Positions 46,710-55,978 of a stretch of DNA of 64,000 nt are shown here, piece by piece; position 1 is the first letter of the stretch, and each line of letters starts with the position of its first letter. This stretch comes from Chlorobiota bacterium (GTDB lineage Bacteria; Bacteroidota; Ignavibacteria; OLB7). Where the stretch lies: positions 3,288,501 to 3,352,500 of the forward strand of contig JADJXR010000001.1 in assembly GCA_016710285.1 (NCBI GenBank). The letters run 5' to 3'. The notes under the pieces are model-generated. The model saw only the letters and a list, made by a program, of their open reading frames with translations, was not told the origin of the DNA and ran no database searches. The position numbers and the translations under genes are program-made.

Positions 46710-47597
46710 ATGCTTCGCTTCAAACCATTTCTGCTTCTTGGAACCGCGCTCTGCCTGCTTTCCGCTTGCAAAGATACCGTCCCCGAAGATGAAAACGCCG
46801 CCAACACAGACTCCACCAAGCCGAAAGTTGTCGCAATCGTGAAAGGGGAGCATGGGCGCGCACCAGAAAGCGTGGCGTTGACGGTGAAAACCCCAGCAAA
46901 AGATGAGGTGATTGGCAAGGATAGCGTGAAGGTTATTGTGGACCTGCAAGGCTACATGCTGGGGCTGCCAACCGAAGGGGAGCAGTCGCAGGGGATCAAC
47001 TACTCCAAGGATGGGCAGCATATCCACGTTATCATTGACGACAAGCCGTACATGGCGATGTACGACCCCGAAGGATTTATGACCCCGCCGCTGCCGGAAG
47101 GCCCGCACACCTTGCGCGCATTCCCAAGCCGTTCCTGGCACGAGAGCCTGAAGCTCCCGGGCGCGTTTGTTGCCCACACGTTTTACGTTGGCAAAAAAGG
47201 AGGGGAGCCAGCATTGCACGATGGTGCACCATTACTAACCTACAGCCGCCCAAAAGGGGATTACAAGGAGAAGGACGCGCAGCGGGTGTTGCTCGATTTC
47301 TACATCAGCAATTGCGAATTAGGGAAGGATAAATTCAAAGTGATTGCTGCGATTGACGGCCAAGCGAAGGACACGCTGACCGAGTGGGTCCCATATTTCA
47401 TTGAGGGATTAAGCGACGGCGAACACACCGTAAAGCTGCAACTGATTGATCCCGCTGGCCAGCCGGTTCCGGGCGCATTTAATTCGCCGGAAGGGAAAAT
47501 TCGCATCAACCCAGCAGCCGCAGCCGCGCCCGCCGCAACACACCAACATGATAGCGGGATGAAGCATGATTCGGGAAAAAGCCCAGCAGTGAAATAA
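46710..47597 (+). CDS. Putative lipoprotein of unknown function
   Basis: A 295-residue lipoprotein starting MLRFKPFLLLGTALCLLSAC, lipobox LLSAC. The mature part has two beta-rich halves. VALTVKTPAKDEVIGKDSVK opens the first, which contains HIHVIIDDKPYMAMYDPEGF and LPEGPHTLRAFPSRSWHESL. The second contains RVLLDFYISNCELGKDKFKV and GLSDGEHTVKLQLIDPAGQP. The phrases LPEGPHTLRAF and LSDGEHTVKLQL are alike, suggesting two related Ig-like domains. The C-terminus is Ala/Pro-rich with HQHDSGMKHDSGK. I recognise no enzyme motif. It stands alone, followed by a terminator. Confidence 0.65.
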   Translation: MLRFKPFLLLGTALCLLSACKDTVPEDENAANTDSTKPKVVAIVKGEHGRAPESVALTVKTPAKDEVIGKDSVKVIVDLQGYMLGLPTEGEQSQGINYSKDGQHIHVIIDDKPYMAMYDPEGFMTPPLPEGPHTLRAFPSRSWHESLKLPGAFVAHTFYVGKKGGEPALHDGAPLLTYSRPKGDYKEKDAQRVLLDFYISNCELGKDKFKVIAAIDGQAKDTLTEWVPYFIEGLSDGEHTVKLQLIDPAGQPVPGAFNSPEGKIRINPAAAAAPAATHQHDSGMKHDSGKSPAVK

Positions 47598-47616
47598 CGC
47601 TCTCAGCAAAAAAAAA

Positions 47617-47647
47617 CACCGCCGTTGAAATATATTCAGCGGCGGTG
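47617..47647. terminator. Intrinsic terminator after the lipoprotein gene
   Basis: CACCGCCG (47617-47624) pairs with CGGCGGTG (47640-47647), extended inward by TTGAA/TTCAG around ATATA. A run of A precedes it, which would give a T-run for minus-strand transcription too. Confidence 0.75.
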
Positions 47648-47732
47648 AGCGTTTCCAGAAATGGAAATTTCAAACCGCCGTGAAATTCCGGTTCGGTGAA
47701 TCCCCGCTCCACAACTGATTCTGAAAAAAACT

Positions 47733-48395
47733 ATGCCTCAACTAAAAATCCAATCATCAACGGAAATGATCTCCGTTGGCAAAATGCTTTGCCTCGGGAA
47801 AAATTATGAGAAACACGCAAGGGAAATGGGGGGGGAAGTTCCGCCCAGCCCAGTGGTTTTTCTGAAGCCTTCCACCGCGTGGGTTGGCGATGGCGGAACA
47901 GTGCTAATCCCCGCAATTTCCAACGACCTTCACCACGAAGTTGAGCTGGTGGTAGTGATTGGCACAACAGCGCGTGACGTTGCGCCGGAAAATGCTATGA
48001 ACCACGTGCTTGGTTACGCCGTGGGGTTGGATATGACCTTGCGTGACGTGCAGTCGGTGGCAAAAAAACGGGGGGAGCCGTGGGCCGTGGCAAAAGGGTT
48101 CGACACATCGGCACCGATTGGGGAAATCGTGCCAAAAGAATTAATTCCGGATCCGCATAACCTTACGCTGAAATTAACCGTCAACGGTCAAGTTCACCAG
48201 CACGGGAGCACGGCTGATATGATCCTACAAATACCCCAAATTATCAGCTACCTTTCCGCGATTTACACGCTTGAGCCAGGGGACTGCATCTTCACCGGAA
48301 CCCCAGAAGGGGTCAGCCAAGTTCACCCCGGCGACACGCTTGTTGCCGAAATTGAAGGCGTTGCAACCCTGAGTGTGGGGGTTGGGAGGCGGTGA
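47733..48395 (+). CDS. Fumarylacetoacetate hydrolase (FAH) family protein
   Basis: A 220-residue FAHD1-type protein. KMLCLGKNYEKHAREMGG starts the domain, and LHHEVELVVVIGTTARDV has the metal-binding glutamates. YAVGLDMTLRDVQSVAKKRG with AKGFDTSAPIGEIV follows, then ADMILQIPQIISYLSAIYTL and the closing IFTGTPEGVSQVHPGD. FAHD1-like enzymes are acylpyruvases or oxaloacetate decarboxylases, and others hydrolyse or isomerise ring-cleavage products. The substrate here cannot be set. The gene is convergent with the downstream phosphatase, 11 bases between stops. Confidence 0.85.
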   Translation: MPQLKIQSSTEMISVGKMLCLGKNYEKHAREMGGEVPPSPVVFLKPSTAWVGDGGTVLIPAISNDLHHEVELVVVIGTTARDVAPENAMNHVLGYAVGLDMTLRDVQSVAKKRGEPWAVAKGFDTSAPIGEIVPKELIPDPHNLTLKLTVNGQVHQHGSTADMILQIPQIISYLSAIYTLEPGDCIFTGTPEGVSQVHPGDTLVAEIEGVATLSVGVGRR

Positions 48396-48406
48396 AAACA
48401 GCTATC

Positions 48407-49384
48407 TCACCCCAACCGGTGAGCATATTTCACCACGCCATCCGCATCGTGAAAATGGAGGTGGATTCCGTTGCTGGTGATTGCCATCCAAACGTAGCCC
48501 ATGTTGGTTGCTGCGTAGATGGTGTTCTCCTTCCATGAAGTATCACGATGCCCGCCACCCCCGCCAGAGACGACGTAGCTTACCCCATCAACAGGTTTCA
48601 GCAGCTGAATGTCGTGATCGTGGCCACATAAATACAGCCGCACGTTGTGCTTCACCAGCACTTTCTCGAACGCATCGCGCATCCGTTTTAGGTTCCCATA
48701 AATTCCATTGGAATAGAGCATGTGGTGGCCAAACACAATTTTCCACTGCGCATCCGATTTTTCTAATTCCCGATCAAGCCACGCGCTTTGTTCGGCGGCG
48801 GCCCCGGCAACGGCGGTTTGCACCAGCTGGGTGTCCAGCGAGAATAATTGCACCGTGGTTCCGTCGGGGGCGGTGAGTTTTTGGGTGTAGTAGCGGGACG
48901 GCATCCGCCATTGCGGATTTTTTTTTGAATACTCCACTTGTGCTTCTGGAACAAAGCCGTAATCATGGTTCCCCAATGTTGGGAAAAATGGCTGCGTAAG
49001 CCCGCGGTCGTGGTACATCTTCACGAATTTCCGCTCCCACTGCGGATCCTCCGCCGATTGCACCCCTTTCGGGTAAATATTATCCCCGGTTGAGATCACG
49101 TAATCGCAGCCATATTCTTTTGCGGTTCGGAGCATTGAATTTGCCACCCGTGCCTGGCCGCTGGCTCCGGTTCCCCAATCTCCAATAATCAAAAAACGCA
49201 TCCCTATCTGGTTCGGAATATCGAACGGAGTAAAATTAGGGATGGGCTTTGCACCTTTTACCTCCGAATTCCCCCCCAATGCCGACCACAACGCAAATAA
49301 TTTTTCGTGGAATGCAACGGAGGTTGCTGCAAATATCCCAGCGGTGGCCAGGGCGGTCTGTTTCAGGAAGGAACGGCGTTGCAT
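48407..49384 (-). CDS. Purple acid phosphatase-like metallophosphoesterase, Tat-exported
   Basis: A 325-residue protein. MQRRSFLKQTALATAGIFAA is a clear twin-arginine signal (RRSFLK). The calcineurin-like motifs are in order: FLIIGDWGTGASGQ, YVISTGDNIYPKG, PTLGNHDYGF, KIVFGHHMLYSNG and LYLCGHDHDIQLL, the layout of mammalian-type tartrate-resistant acid phosphatase with a tyrosine ligand in NIYP. A di-iron or iron-zinc centre is expected. It is exported folded, likely acting on phosphomonoesters in the periplasm. It starts 43 bases after the polA stop on the same strand. Confidence 0.9.
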   Translation of the reverse strand: MQRRSFLKQTALATAGIFAATSVAFHEKLFALWSALGGNSEVKGAKPIPNFTPFDIPNQIGMRFLIIGDWGTGASGQARVANSMLRTAKEYGCDYVISTGDNIYPKGVQSAEDPQWERKFVKMYHDRGLTQPFFPTLGNHDYGFVPEAQVEYSKKNPQWRMPSRYYTQKLTAPDGTTVQLFSLDTQLVQTAVAGAAAEQSAWLDRELEKSDAQWKIVFGHHMLYSNGIYGNLKRMRDAFEKVLVKHNVRLYLCGHDHDIQLLKPVDGVSYVVSGGGGGHRDTSWKENTIYAATNMGYVWMAITSNGIHLHFHDADGVVKYAHRLG

Positions 49385-49426
49385 GGGCTGCTTGTGATTG
49401 TTGAATAATGGAGATGTCCCACCACG

Positions 49427-52339
49427 TTAATGGGCTTGGTACCAATTTTTCCCGATTCCTGTTTCCACCACCATCGGCACGGGGTCAAGGGGGAAGCAGG
49501 TTTCCATTTTTTCTTTGACGAAGGCGGCAACCGCTTCGGCTTGGCTGGCGGGGGCTTCAAACACCAACTCGTCGTGAACTTGCAGGAGCATTGCGGCTTC
49601 GGGGAAAGCCGCTGGAAGCGTGCGGTGGATAGCAATCATCGCCAGCTTGATGATGTCGCTGGCGCACCCTTGAATCGGCATGTTGATGGCCGCGCGTTCT
49701 TCCGCCCCGCGTGTTGTTGGGTTGCTGCTGTTGATGTTCGGATAATGCCGCCGCCGCCCGCTTAGCGTCTCCACATATCCAAACGTCCGGGCTTTCTCCA
49801 ACGTGCTCCCGATGTAGTTCTGGACCCCGGGATATTTCTCAAAGTAGGTTCGGATCAGTTCCGCCGCTTCGGTTTTGCTGATCTTCAGCCGCCGCGCCAA
49901 CCCGAACGGACCAATGCCGTACATGATCCCAAAATTCACCTCCTTTGCCCGCCGCCTCATGTTTGGCGTCACCTGGTCCGGCGTAACGTTGAAGACGTTG
50001 CTGGCGGTGGCGGTGTGGATGTCGAAATTCTCCTGGAACGCCCGCACCAACGCTTCGTCGCCGCAGATATGCGCCATGATCCGCAGCTCAATCTGTGAGT
50101 AGTCGGCGGAGATTATCACCCCGTCCGGGACGTTGGTGGTGAACGCCTTCCTGATCTCCTGGCCCATCTCGGACCGAATCGGGATGTTCTGGACGTTGGG
50201 GTTGTTCGAGCTTAACCGCCCCGTACTGGTGACGGCTTGGTGGTAGCTGGTGTGGATCCTTCCGGTCCGCTGGACGATAAGGCTGGGGAGCGCGTCAACG
50301 TAGGTGCTTTTCAGTTTTGCGGCCTGGCGATACTCCAACACTTTCTCCGGCAACGGATGGAGCGCGGCAAGTTCCTCCATCACAAACTGGTCGGTGCTGT
50401 ATCCGGTTTTGGTCTTCTTTTTGGTGGGGAGCTTCAGCTCCACAAACAGAATATCGGCAAGCTGTTTCGGCGAGTTGATGGTGAACGGGCGTCCGGCCAT
50501 TTCGAAAATTTCCCCTTGCAGCCGGACCATGATTTGGTCAAGGCTGGCGGAGATTTCTTTCAGCGCGGGAACGTCAATGAATACGCCGCGCGTCTCCATT
50601 GCGGTCAGCACCTCCACCAGCGGGTAGTCGAACGTTGTGGCCACTTCCAGAAGGTTCTGCTGGCGTAGCTCGGTGGTTAATCGGGTGCAGAGTTGCAGGG
50701 TGATGTCGGCATCTTCGGCGGCATACTGGGCCACTTTTTCCAACGGGACTTCCCGCAGCGTGGTTTGCTCGCGCCCAACCCCGATAAGGTCGCTGATTGG
50801 GACCGGGCGATAGTTCAGAAACCGTTCCGAAAGCGCGTCCATTCCGTTCGGTTGGGTGCTGTCCAGAACGTAGCTGGCAATCATCGAATCCACTGCAAGG
50901 TTGGCCACCGTTACCCCGTGGCGTTGCAGCATCGCCATGTCGAACTTGGCGTTTTGGCCACACTTCGGGATTGATGGATTTCCCAGCAACGCCCCAATCA
51001 CTCCCAACGCCTCCTCCAACGGAATCCCCTCGGTTGCCGATCCCCGTTTCTCATCAAGATCAAAAAGATTTTTCCCTTCGGCTGGGTGGGTGATTGCCCC
51101 TTGCGCAATCGGCACGTAGAAGGCTTCGCGAGGATTGACCGCGAACGAGAGCCCAAGGATGTTGGCCGTCCCCCAATCAAGGCTGTCGGTCTCCAGATCG
51201 AAGGCAACCATTGCCCCGGCGGAAAGAGTCTCCACCATTGCCCGAAGCTCCGGCAAGGTTCGCACAATCTGGTAGCTGTGGGGAACCGTGGCGATGGTCT
51301 GCGGTTGCTGGTTCGCGGGGGAATCCGTGGCTGGGCTTGCGGCTCCGGCTGCGGCCCCGGTTTCTTCGCGCTCGCTATTCTCTGGCTCCGTTCCTGTTGT
51401 TGCCGCTGCCGGGGTTGCTGCGGCGGCGGGCGAAGTTGGCGTTGCGGTCCCCGAACCCCCTTGCAATTCCTGGTATCGTTTTGCCAGCGATTTGAACCGT
51501 AAATCGTTGAAGAGCGCGATCAGTGCCGGAACGTCGGGGGGATCAAGATGGAGGTCCTGGTAGCTGACCTGGACCGGAACGGAGGTGTGGATGGTGACAA
51601 GCTCCTTCGAGAGAAATGCGTTGTCCCGATTTTCCAGCAGCTTCTTTTTTGTTCCGGCTTTCTCCACCGTCTCAATGGCTTCGTACAATGCCTCGATGGT
51701 GCCGTATTGTTGGATCAGCGGGATTGCCGTTTTCTCCCCAATTCCTTTCACCCCCGGGACGTTGTCGCTGCTGTCGCCCATCAGTGCCAGCACGTCAATC
51801 ACCCGTTCGGGGGGGACCCCAAATTTGGCGATGACTCCATCAATCCCCACCACCTCCTGCTCGCCGCCGGGGCGTGTTGGCTTGTAGACGAACACGCGGT
51901 CGCTGACAAGCTGAAGGTAGTCCTTATCGGGGGTGACGCAGAAGACTTCGTAGCCGTCGGATTCGGCACGGCGGGCAAGGGTTCCAATGATGTCGTCGGC
52001 TTCGTAGCCAGGCATTTCAAGGGAGGGGATGTGGAACAGCTTGACGATTTCCTTCACGCGGGCAAGCTGCGGAACCATCTCCGGCGGGAACTCGGGGCGG
52101 TGGGCTTTGTAGTCGGTGAATTGGATATGGCGGAAGGTCGGTTCGGCGGTGTCCCACGCAACGGCGATAAGGTCCGGTTTCTCCTGCTCCAGCAAGCTAA
52201 TTAGCGCGGTGACAAAGGCGAACGTGCCGCCGGTTGGTTCGCCATTGCGTGCGGTAAGGTGAGCGTTAATCAGCGCAAAGTATCCACGGAACAGGATGGC
52301 CATGCCATCAAGCAGGAACAGGCGTTTGGGTTGGGACAT
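49427..52339 (-). CDS. polA: DNA polymerase I
   Basis: A 970-residue PolA. The start MSQPKRLFLLDGMAILFRGY at 52339 is the family N-terminus. The 5'-3' nuclease domain fills the first 280 residues (ALMGDSSDNVPGVKGIGEKT). A Pro/Ala/Thr low-complexity linker of about 55 residues follows. The proofreading domain is intact: AFDLETDSLDW (DxE), CGQNAKFDMAML and YAAEDADIT. The polymerase has motif A VIISADYSQIELRIMAHI, motif B RRRAKEVNFGIMYG and motif C LLQVHDELVFEAP. It handles Okazaki fragments and repair. A TATCTTG box lies about 35 bases upstream. Confidence 0.97.
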   Translation of the reverse strand: MSQPKRLFLLDGMAILFRGYFALINAHLTARNGEPTGGTFAFVTALISLLEQEKPDLIAVAWDTAEPTFRHIQFTDYKAHRPEFPPEMVPQLARVKEIVKLFHIPSLEMPGYEADDIIGTLARRAESDGYEVFCVTPDKDYLQLVSDRVFVYKPTRPGGEQEVVGIDGVIAKFGVPPERVIDVLALMGDSSDNVPGVKGIGEKTAIPLIQQYGTIEALYEAIETVEKAGTKKKLLENRDNAFLSKELVTIHTSVPVQVSYQDLHLDPPDVPALIALFNDLRFKSLAKRYQELQGGSGTATPTSPAAAATPAAATTGTEPENSEREETGAAAGAASPATDSPANQQPQTIATVPHSYQIVRTLPELRAMVETLSAGAMVAFDLETDSLDWGTANILGLSFAVNPREAFYVPIAQGAITHPAEGKNLFDLDEKRGSATEGIPLEEALGVIGALLGNPSIPKCGQNAKFDMAMLQRHGVTVANLAVDSMIASYVLDSTQPNGMDALSERFLNYRPVPISDLIGVGREQTTLREVPLEKVAQYAAEDADITLQLCTRLTTELRQQNLLEVATTFDYPLVEVLTAMETRGVFIDVPALKEISASLDQIMVRLQGEIFEMAGRPFTINSPKQLADILFVELKLPTKKKTKTGYSTDQFVMEELAALHPLPEKVLEYRQAAKLKSTYVDALPSLIVQRTGRIHTSYHQAVTSTGRLSSNNPNVQNIPIRSEMGQEIRKAFTTNVPDGVIISADYSQIELRIMAHICGDEALVRAFQENFDIHTATASNVFNVTPDQVTPNMRRRAKEVNFGIMYGIGPFGLARRLKISKTEAAELIRTYFEKYPGVQNYIGSTLEKARTFGYVETLSGRRRHYPNINSSNPTTRGAEERAAINMPIQGCASDIIKLAMIAIHRTLPAAFPEAAMLLQVHDELVFEAPASQAEAVAAFVKEKMETCFPLDPVPMVVETGIGKNWYQAH

Positions 52340-52451
52340 CGGACGTGTGTGCAAATGATTGTGGGAATGGGGCGCAAGATACATGAAGCACGAAGAGCCG
52401 TGCAACAGAATCATGCGGCCAGTTCTGTGGGGATTTGCCAGGTGGTTGCTT

Positions 52452-52874
52452 CTATCCCCCCATAATCGTCGCCACCACGTTGCGCCCGCCGCCGTGGTTC
52501 CGGTGCTCGCAAAGGTAGATTCCTTGCCACGTCCCCAGCAGCAACCGCCCGTTGGCGATTGGTATCGTTAGCGCGTTCCCAATCAGTGCTGCCTTGATGT
52601 GCGCGGGCATATCGTCGGGGCCTTCGTCGGTGTGGCGGTAGTGGTGCGCGTGTTCCGGGGCCAGAATGTTGAAATGCCGTTCAAGATCGCCCCGAACGTC
52701 GGGGCTGGCGTTCTCGTTGATGCTTAACGATGCCGAGGTATGCTGGATAAAAAGATGCAGCAGCCCAACGCGGCACTCGCGAAGCTCCGGCAACGCCGCC
52801 AACACCTCATCGGTGATGATGTGGAACCCACGTGAACGCGGGCGCAATGCAATCCGTCGCTGTGTCCATTCCAT
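52452..52874 (-). CDS. yjbQ: YjbQ/UPF0047 family protein
   Basis: A 140-residue protein, start MEWTQRRIALRPRSRGFHII (52874). The signature GLLHLFIQHTSASLSINENA and PDVRGDLERHFN followed by YRHTDEGPDDMPAHIKAAL and LLLGTWQGIYLCEHRNHG is that of the UPF0047 fold. The His/Glu residues form a metal-like site. The E. coli member has weak thiamine-phosphate synthase activity; the true role is unsettled. It is divergent from the BatA-like gene and lies upstream of polA on the same strand, with 112 bases between. Confidence 0.9.
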   Translation of the reverse strand: MEWTQRRIALRPRSRGFHIITDEVLAALPELRECRVGLLHLFIQHTSASLSINENASPDVRGDLERHFNILAPEHAHHYRHTDEGPDDMPAHIKAALIGNALTIPIANGRLLLGTWQGIYLCEHRNHGGGRNVVATIMGG

Positions 52875-52971
52875 GCCATGAAAATAGGGAAGTGGCGGCG
52901 CAATCTGGCAGCCGGTGGTGGCTGGCTCCGGGGGGCAACAATAAAGCCCCCAAAGACTCCCCCAAAGATTG

Positions 52972-52979
52972 TATAATTG
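52972..52979 (+). promoter_or_regulatory. TATAATTG -7-like box before the BatA-like gene
   Basis: One mismatch from TAnnTTTG, ending 8 bases before the ATG at 52988. The intervening CCCCACGT has no ribosome site, so a leaderless message is possible. Confidence 0.4.
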
Positions 52980-52987
52980 CCCCACGT

Positions 52988-55084
52988 ATGACGTTCCTGA
53001 ACCCTCTGATTCTGATAGCCCTTGCTGCGGCGGCAATCCCGCTGCTGCTCCATTTGCTCAACCTGCGGAAGCTCCGCACTGTTGACTTTTCTTCGCTTCG
53101 CTTCTTACAGGAGCTTCAGAAAAGCCGCATCCGCCGCCTGAAACTGAAGCAGTTGCTGTTGCTGCTGCTCCGCATCGGGTTGGTGATTTTTGCTGTGCTG
53201 GCGTTTGCCCGCCCCGCGCTCCGAAGCTCGTCGTCGTTGCCGGGGGCGCACGCTGCGGCCACTGCGGTCATCCTGATTGACAACTCCTTCTCGATGACCC
53301 TTCGCGACGACCAGGGGACCCGCTTCACCCAAGCCAAGCAGGCCGCGTTGGACATTGTGGAGATGTTGGAGGAGAACGACGAAGCCTACATCGTCCCGAT
53401 GACCGACCCCAAAGCGGCAATCGGCGCGCAGCCAACCCACAACCGCGAGGTGCTGCGCCAAACCATCAACGGGCTTGGGCTGAACTTCCGCCGCGCCGAT
53501 GTGGGCGATGCTTTGCGCGCTGCGGCCACCATCTTGGACCGCTCCGAAAACATCAATCGCGAACTCTACATCATCACCGATGCCCAGCAATCCAACGCAC
53601 GCGGGGAAGCCGATTCGCTGAAGCTCTTCACCGGCGACACCCGCATCTACCTTCTTCCCATTGGCACCAACCGCGGCCTGAACGGAAGCAATCTTGCCCT
53701 TGATTCCATCCAGATTCTTACCTCACTTTTTGAGCGCGACCGCCCGGTGGAGCTTCGCGCTTGGGTTCGCAACTACGGCCAGCGCGATGTTGAAAACGCG
53801 ACCGTGAGCATGTACATCGAAGGGAACCGCGTGGCGCAATCGGGGGTGGAGTTGAAAGCAGGGGGGAACGCCGTTGTTGAGCTTTCCGCGCCCCCAAAAC
53901 GGAGCGGGTTGGTAAGCGGATACATCCAAGTGGAGGGGGACGATTTCGATGCCGACAACAAGCGGTGGTTCGGGTTCCCGGTGGTGGAGCGGATGCGCGT
54001 TGCGATTGCCGGAAGCCCCGAAAACACCACCCCGCTTGGGTTGCTGCTTGGGCTATCCGGCAGCACGATGGTGGCCGACCGCGTGGCCCCGTCGGGAATT
54101 GGTGGGTTGGATATGGGGGCATACTCCACCATCATCCTTGCCGATGTTCCGGTGGCTGCGGGCGACGCGCGGCGGCTGGCGGAGTTTGTGGAAGGTGGCG
54201 GCGGGCTGGTGATCTACGCCGGTCCGGCAACCAACCGCGACCAGTTCAACACAACGCTGGGGGTCAGTTTGGGGATTGGGCTGGGTGCGCCCGTCACCGC
54301 TGCCGATCCATCGGCTCCGCTAACGTTCGGTGGGGTGGAAAAGGAGCATCCAATCTTCAGCGGAGTGTTCGACCCCGCAAACCCGGGGAACATGGTGGAA
54401 TCCCCCCAGCTTTCCACCATGCTTCCGGCATCGGGGGGGGAGTCGGTGATACGGCTAACGAACGGCAGCGCGTTTATGAGCGAGTTCCGCAAGGGGCGGG
54501 GGCGCGTGGTGTATGTTGGCGCGCCGCCAAGCGGGGCGTGGGGGGACCTTGCAACGCGGGGAATTTTTGTGCCGATTGCCCTGCGGAGCGTGCTGTACGT
54601 TGGGGCAACGTCCGATCCCTTCCCGCAAGGGATCGTTGGCCAGCCGATCACCGTTCCGCTGGCGGCGGCGCAACTGCCGGAGCAGGTGAAAGTGATTGGG
54701 CCGAACAAGATCGAGCAATTTGTGCCGGTGCGGAAGTATCCATCGGGGGCATCAATCCAAGTGGAAACGGCAACCGAGCCGGGGATGTACCGCGTGGAAG
54801 CTGCGGGGAAGGAGGTTGCCCTGTTTGCCGCCAACATGGGAAGCGGCGAAAGCGACTTAACGCCAATGACCGAGGAAGCCCTTCAGCAAGCGATTGGCGC
54901 ACGGATGAGCAACCCGGAAAATCTGCGGCAGCTTTCGCCAAGCGGAAGCGACTTCGGGGAAGCGATCACCCAATCCCGTTTTGGATTGGAGCTGTGGAAA
55001 TATATGCTTGCCCTTGCGCTGCTCTGCGCCTTTGCCGAGATGTTCGTTGGGCGGGTGTCGAAAACCGCCGAAGCAAGCGCGTGA
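52988..55084 (+). CDS. BatA-like membrane protein with von Willebrand factor A domain
   Basis: A 698-residue membrane protein. MTFLNPLILIALAAAAIPLL followed by LHLLNLRKLRTVDFSSLRFL is the aerotolerance-regulator (BatA) N-terminal module with a first span at about 5-24. A second span lies at about 57-75 (LLLLLRIGLVIFAVLAFARP). The vWA domain begins AATAVILIDNSFSMTLRD with the MIDAS D-x-S-x-S at 98-102. The large remaining part (about 280-650) has strand-rich and DUF4159/CARF-like regions. A span near the end (WKYMLALALLCAFAEMFVG) closes it. The role of these Bat-type proteins is stress tolerance or chaperone-type action by inference. moxR and the other bat genes are absent here. The start is taken at 52988. 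Confidence 0.8.
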   Translation: MTFLNPLILIALAAAAIPLLLHLLNLRKLRTVDFSSLRFLQELQKSRIRRLKLKQLLLLLLRIGLVIFAVLAFARPALRSSSSLPGAHAAATAVILIDNSFSMTLRDDQGTRFTQAKQAALDIVEMLEENDEAYIVPMTDPKAAIGAQPTHNREVLRQTINGLGLNFRRADVGDALRAAATILDRSENINRELYIITDAQQSNARGEADSLKLFTGDTRIYLLPIGTNRGLNGSNLALDSIQILTSLFERDRPVELRAWVRNYGQRDVENATVSMYIEGNRVAQSGVELKAGGNAVVELSAPPKRSGLVSGYIQVEGDDFDADNKRWFGFPVVERMRVAIAGSPENTTPLGLLLGLSGSTMVADRVAPSGIGGLDMGAYSTIILADVPVAAGDARRLAEFVEGGGGLVIYAGPATNRDQFNTTLGVSLGIGLGAPVTAADPSAPLTFGGVEKEHPIFSGVFDPANPGNMVESPQLSTMLPASGGESVIRLTNGSAFMSEFRKGRGRVVYVGAPPSGAWGDLATRGIFVPIALRSVLYVGATSDPFPQGIVGQPITVPLAAAQLPEQVKVIGPNKIEQFVPVRKYPSGASIQVETATEPGMYRVEAAGKEVALFAANMGSGESDLTPMTEEALQQAIGARMSNPENLRQLSPSGSDFGEAITQSRFGLELWKYMLALALLCAFAEMFVGRVSKTAEASA

Positions 55085-55203
55085 TGGGGATGCAATTTGG
55101 AAACCTTCACCCAGCTGGGATTCCGCAAGTTTGCCAGCGGTGCGCGGCGGCATTTTGCCACGCCACGGGTTCACGATTCCAACAGGGCAATTAGAACGCT
55201 TTC

Positions 55204-55899
55204 ATGTCCGAACAAGTCCGCTTGATGTTTACCGAGCTTGCCGAGCGGTACGATGCCGGCAACGACCTGCTCTCCTTCGGCACCCATCGCTTGTGGAAAC
55301 GCCGGTTGGTGCGCCGCGCCGCTGTGCGCCCGGGCGCGCAGGTGCTGGACATCGCCACCGGAACCGGCGACATCGCCCTCCGCTTTGCCGATGTTGTTGG
55401 TCCAGAAGGGAGGGTGATCGGGGCCGATTTTTCGGCCAAGATGATCGAGCAAGCCAAGCAGCGCCCGAACAACCAAAAAACCAACCTCAGCTTTGAAGTC
55501 GGCGATGCCATGCGCCTCCGTTTTGCCGACAACACGTTCGACGTTGCTTCCATCTCCTTCGGCATTCGCAATGTTGATGAGCCGGTGGTCGCGCTCCGCG
55601 AAATGCGCCGTGTGGTGAAGCCGAACGGGCGGGTTGTGGTGATGGAGTTCGGGCAGCCGCGGGGTGCGTTCGGGGTGTTGTACCGTTTCTACACCAGCAA
55701 CATTGGTCCGCTGCTTGGCGGGCTTATCAGCGGCAAACGGGATGCGTACGAGTATCTGGACCGCACCGCCGCCGCCTTCCCTGCGGGCGATGCTTTCTTG
55801 GAGCTGATGCGGCAAGCCGGATTCCAGAATCCAACAAAGGAATCGCTGTTTGGCGGAATCGCCTTCATCTACATGGGAACCAAAACGAGCCGAGAATGA
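55204..55899 (+). CDS. menG: Demethylmenaquinone methyltransferase (UbiE/MenG)
   Basis: A 231-residue SAM methyltransferase performing the last step of menaquinone synthesis. MFTELAERYDAGNDLLSFGT (8-27) is the UbiE signature start, and VLDIATGTGDIALRFADVVG (47-66) is the SAM loop. ISFGIRNVDEPVVALREMRR and VVVMEFGQPRGAFGVLYRFY follow. YEYLDRTAAAFPAGDAFLEL and the ending FGGIAFIYMGTK are the family C-terminus. It heads a same-strand series with ubiX, an MqnE-like gene and the mqnA-mqnC fusion, so it closes the futalosine route to menaquinone. Confidence 0.93.
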   Translation: MSEQVRLMFTELAERYDAGNDLLSFGTHRLWKRRLVRRAAVRPGAQVLDIATGTGDIALRFADVVGPEGRVIGADFSAKMIEQAKQRPNNQKTNLSFEVGDAMRLRFADNTFDVASISFGIRNVDEPVVALREMRRVVKPNGRVVVMEFGQPRGAFGVLYRFYTSNIGPLLGGLISGKRDAYEYLDRTAAAFPAGDAFLELMRQAGFQNPTKESLFGGIAFIYMGTKTSRE

Positions 55900-55978
55900 A
55901 ATCGGTGGCGGGGAGCGATGTTGGCCGACGGCAACCAAGCATCGCCATATTGAGCAACAATCGAAGCAACAGCAACCA